NCBI GenBank assembly: GCA_965220825.1
Contig: OZ244839.1
Span: 558,001 to 622,000, forward strand
Source: G965220825 sp965220825
GTDB lineage: Bacteria; Pseudomonadota; Alphaproteobacteria; UBA828
Direction of reading: 5' to 3'
Length of the DNA stretch: 64,000 nt
Made by a program: the position numbers and the translations under genes. Positions 61,886-64,000 of the stretch are shown here, in pieces. The notes beneath the pieces are model-generated. The model ran no database searches. It saw only the letters and a program-made list of their open reading frames with translations, and had not been told where the DNA came from. Position 1 is the first letter of the stretch. Each line of letters opens with the position of its first letter.

Positions 61886-62851
61886 ATGGCCGTCTACACC
61901 GAAGTGTCGGATCTCGAACTCGCCGCGTTCGTCGCACAGTACGACATCGGACGGACGGTATCCTGCAAGGGCATCGCGGAAGGGGTGGAGAACTCCAACT
62001 ACCTGCTTCTCACCGAACGCGGCCCCCACATCCTCACGCTCTACGAGAAACGGGTGGATCGGGCGGACCTTCCCTTCTTCCTTGGCCTGATGGAGCATCT
62101 GGCGGCGCGGCGCGTCCCCTGCCCGACGCCGGTGGCGGGACGGGACGGGGCCGTGCTGCGGCGGCTCTGCGGTCGCCCGGCGGCGATCACGAGCTTCCTT
62201 GTCGGTGTGTGGCCGAGACGCCCGACGCCCGCCCATTGCGCGGCGTTGGGGGAAGCGCTCGCGCGGCTCCACTTGGCGGGCCTCGATTACGGGCCGACCC
62301 GGGCCAATGCGCTCTCCGTCGGCAGCTGGCGGCCGCTGTTCGAGAAATGCGGTACCGCCTCGGACGATGTCACGCCGGGCCTCGCGGCGGAGATCGAGAG
62401 CGAACTCGAGCGGATCGAGGCCGAATGGCCGCGGGATCTGCCGCAGGGCGTAATCCATGCGGATCTCTTCCCCGACAACGTCTTCTTCGAAGACGGGCGG
62501 CTCAGCGGGCTGATCGACTTCTACTTCGCCTGTAACGATGCGCTGGTCTACGATCTCGCCGTCTGTCTCAACGCGTGGTGTTTCGAGAGCGATCTGAGCT
62601 TCAACGTCACCAAGGCCCGCAGCTTGCTCTCGGCCTATCGCGCGGTGCGCCCGTGCGAGCCGCGCGAGATTGCCGCACTGCCGGCGCTCGCACGGGGTGC
62701 CGCGCTGCGCTTCCTGCTCACCCGGCTGCATGATTGGATCAACCGGGTGGACGGGGCACTCGTCAGCCCCAAGGACCCGCGGGAATATCTTTCCCGGCTC
62801 CGCTTCCACCGGGGCGTGGCCAGCGCCGGCGCCTACGGGATCGATCCGTGA
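61886..62851 (+). CDS. thrB: Homoserine kinase (APH-fold, ThrB type II)
   Basis: 321 residues. Phosphorylates homoserine in threonine synthesis; this is the choline-kinase/aminoglycoside phosphotransferase-like form of alphaproteobacteria and pseudomonads. YTEVSDLELAAFVAQYDIG, GIAEGVENSNYLL, and GVIHADLFPDNVFFEDGRLSGLIDFYFAC (Brenner HxDxxxxN and the DFx metal site) are diagnostic, followed by NAWCFESDLSFN. ATG 61886 (a GTG at 61880 is in frame). Its TGA overlaps the rnhA GTG (GTGA). ispH, often upstream in relatives, is absent. Confidence 0.95.
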   Translation: MAVYTEVSDLELAAFVAQYDIGRTVSCKGIAEGVENSNYLLLTERGPHILTLYEKRVDRADLPFFLGLMEHLAARRVPCPTPVAGRDGAVLRRLCGRPAAITSFLVGVWPRRPTPAHCAALGEALARLHLAGLDYGPTRANALSVGSWRPLFEKCGTASDDVTPGLAAEIESELERIEAEWPRDLPQGVIHADLFPDNVFFEDGRLSGLIDFYFACNDALVYDLAVCLNAWCFESDLSFNVTKARSLLSAYRAVRPCEPREIAALPALARGAALRFLLTRLHDWINRVDGALVSPKDPREYLSRLRFHRGVASAGAYGIDP

Positions 62852-63285
62852 GCGTTTCGATCTACACCGACGGCGCCTGCCGCGGCAATCCGGGCCCTGG
62901 CGGGTGGGGTGCGGTGCTGCTCTCGGATGGGCACCGGAAAGAGATCAAGGGCGCGTGCCCGGAGACCACGAACAACCGTATGGAGTTGCAGGCGGCGATC
63001 CGGGGGCTGGAAGCGCTCACGCGCCCTTGTGAGGTGGATCTCTATACGGACAGCCGCTATCTGCGAGACGGCATTACCCAATGGCTTTCCCGCTGGAAGC
63101 GGAACGGTTGGCGCACGTCTGGAAAGAAACCAGTTTCCAACAAGGATTTATGGGAAATTCTGGATGTCCTGTCCGAGCAGCATCAGGTGACGTGGCACTG
63201 GGTCAAGGGCCATGCCGGCGACCCGGAGAACGAACGCGCCGATGCCCTTGCCCGCGAGGCGCTGGAGGCGAGCGGGTTGAGGTAA
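62848..63285 (+). CDS. rnhA: Ribonuclease HI
   Basis: 145 residues. Cleaves RNA in RNA-DNA hybrids. Catalytic carboxylates are Asp8 (YTDGACRGNPGPGGWG), Glu46 (NNRMELQAA), Asp68 (YTDSRYLRDGI) and Asp132 (NERADALAR), with His122 in WHWVKGHAG. GTG start at 62848 coupled to thrB by a four-base overlap, an order usual in alphaproteobacteria. A run of lower-GC codons (PVSNKDLWEILD) sits in the basic protrusion. Convergent with the next gene. Confidence 0.97.
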   Translation: MSVSIYTDGACRGNPGPGGWGAVLLSDGHRKEIKGACPETTNNRMELQAAIRGLEALTRPCEVDLYTDSRYLRDGITQWLSRWKRNGWRTSGKKPVSNKDLWEILDVLSEQHQVTWHWVKGHAGDPENERADALAREALEASGLR

Positions 63286-63324
63286 GTGGGGCGGCTTTCC
63301 GCAAGCCTGCCTCGTGGTGAACGC

Positions 63325-64000
63325 CTATTCCGCGGCGCTCGCCTGCGGCGCCGGGGCGCGAAAGGCCGCCAGAAGCTGGGCCTCGCGGGCCTTGGCACGC
63401 TCCATGTTGGCGGCCTTGATATGGCCGAAGCCGCGTATCTCGAGGGGGAGTTCGGCGATTTCGACCGCCAGCGGATGGTTGTGAGAATCGAGGCCGGCGA
63501 TGAGTTCCTCGACGGCGGTTTCATATTCGCCGATCAGGGCCCGTTCGCGGCGGCGTTCTTCGCTGTAGCCGAAGAGGTCGAGCGGCGTTCCGCGCAAGCC
63601 CTTCAGCGCCGCGAGGAGGCGGAAGGCGCTCATCATCCACCCGCCGTAGAGACGCTTGCGCAGATGCCCGGTCTCCGCGTCCCGCTGCGCGAAGGCGGGT
63701 GGGGCCAGGCTGAAGCGTAGCTTGTAATCGCCCTCGAACTGTGCCGCGATCCGGCGCCGGAAGCGCCCGTCCGTAAAGAGCCGGGCGGTCTCGTATTCGT
63801 CTTTGTACGCCATGAGCTTGTGGAGTGCGCGTGCCACGGCTTCCACCAGGCCCGTGCGGCCGGGCGCCTGCGCCCGCTCGATATCCCGCACGCGCTCCAC
63901 CAGGGTGCGGTAGCGGGCCGCATAGGCGGCGTTCTGATAGGCGGTGAGATCCGCGGCGCGCCGCTCGATGAGCGTGTCGAGATCGTTCGAGAGAGCCCCG
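63325..64000 (-). CDS. Indolepyruvate ferredoxin oxidoreductase family protein, C-terminal part
   Basis: The frame runs off the window at 64000, leaving 224 codons of the C-terminal region. YKDEYETARLFTDGRFRRRIAAQFEGDYKLRFSLAPP, KRLYGGWMMSAFRLLAALKGLRGTPLDLFGYSEERRRER and LPLEIRGFGHIKAANMERAKARE match the C-terminal domain (DUF6537) of single-chain indolepyruvate or 2-oxoacid:ferredoxin oxidoreductases of about 1150 residues. They convert aryl pyruvates to aryl-acetyl-CoA. The TPP and Fe-S parts are outside. The upstream frame DLDTLIERRAADLTAYQNAAYAARYRTLVERVRD is intact to the edge. Confidence 0.88.
   Translation of the reverse strand, partial: GALSNDLDTLIERRAADLTAYQNAAYAARYRTLVERVRDIERAQAPGRTGLVEAVARALHKLMAYKDEYETARLFTDGRFRRRIAAQFEGDYKLRFSLAPPAFAQRDAETGHLRKRLYGGWMMSAFRLLAALKGLRGTPLDLFGYSEERRRERALIGEYETAVEELIAGLDSHNHPLAVEIAELPLEIRGFGHIKAANMERAKAREAQLLAAFRAPAPQASAAE

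Overview
The window is GC-rich, densely packed bacterial chromosome, best explained as an alphaproteobacterium of the Rhodospirillales type. The evidence is a complex I NDUFS4-type accessory subunit, an Rrf2-led suf operon with a sufU-type scaffold, the DUF2066-hdaA gene pair, a kynureninase, an SCO copper chaperone and several Ugp/Liv/OpuA-type ABC transporters. Genus cannot be read from the sequence. There is no phage, plasmid or CRISPR locus. Mobile DNA is limited to one IS630-family element and small dispersed palindromes.

Layout. 1-2.6 kb: end of an amidohydrolase, then hydrolase-fdhD-mobA (molybdoenzyme maturation). 2.7-3.7 kb: IS630 element with a -1 frameshift transposase. 3.8-9.1 kb: glutamine synthetase family gene facing a catabolic cluster (carboxymuconolactone decarboxylase, hydroxyisobutyrate-type dehydrogenase, family III CoA-transferase, MFS permease). 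9.1-13.5 kb: hydrolase, GNAT, SDR, acyl-CoA ligase and an epimerase relic. 13.5-18.5 kb: housekeeping block (DUF1499, periplasmic PpiD-like folding factor, purN, DUF2066, hdaA). 18.5-21.6 kb: hydrolase, kynureninase, then a head-to-head junction of a truncated livF and a truncated SDR. 21.7-25.8 kb: recA, a solitary adenine methyltransferase, a YejA-like binding protein. 25.9-28.5 kb: GST and acetoacetyl-CoA synthetase. 28.6-35.4 kb: rrf2-sufBCDSUTA operon and tRNA-Pro. 35.5-38.8 kb: glycine betaine/choline-type ABC system. 38.8-45 kb: DUF502 protein and a sugar-type ABC operon with a duplicated inner permease. 45.2-52 kb: amidase, orphan amide/amino-acid binding protein, three-subunit molybdenum hydroxylase. 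52-57 kb: LLM oxidoreductase, GST, NDUFS4-like, SMP-30, RraA-like, amidotransferase, SCO. 57.4-64 kb: two formamidase-like hydrolases, SHMT-like enzyme, lipoprotein, CDGSH protein, thrB-rnhA, and part of an indolepyruvate ferredoxin oxidoreductase.

How it fits together. The suf operon builds Fe-S clusters that the molybdenum hydroxylase, complex I and the CDGSH protein would use. FdhD and MobA point to Mo-bisMGD enzymes elsewhere in the genome. The remainder is a scavenging and catabolic repertoire (amides, betaines, sugars, CoA thioesters, tryptophan breakdown) typical of an environmental heterotroph.

The most unusual signals are a family of four long, near-perfect intergenic palindromes (3739, 53666, 57268, 61728), a microhomology junction that truncates livF and an SDR at one point near 20940, and a noncanonical FdhD cysteine pattern. 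No stretch over 300 bases lacks a feature. The longest gene-poor gaps (13247-13495, 45004-45252, 22783-23010, 48047-48272) hold the epimerase relic, a promoter/operator, a hairpin and a promoter/leader respectively.
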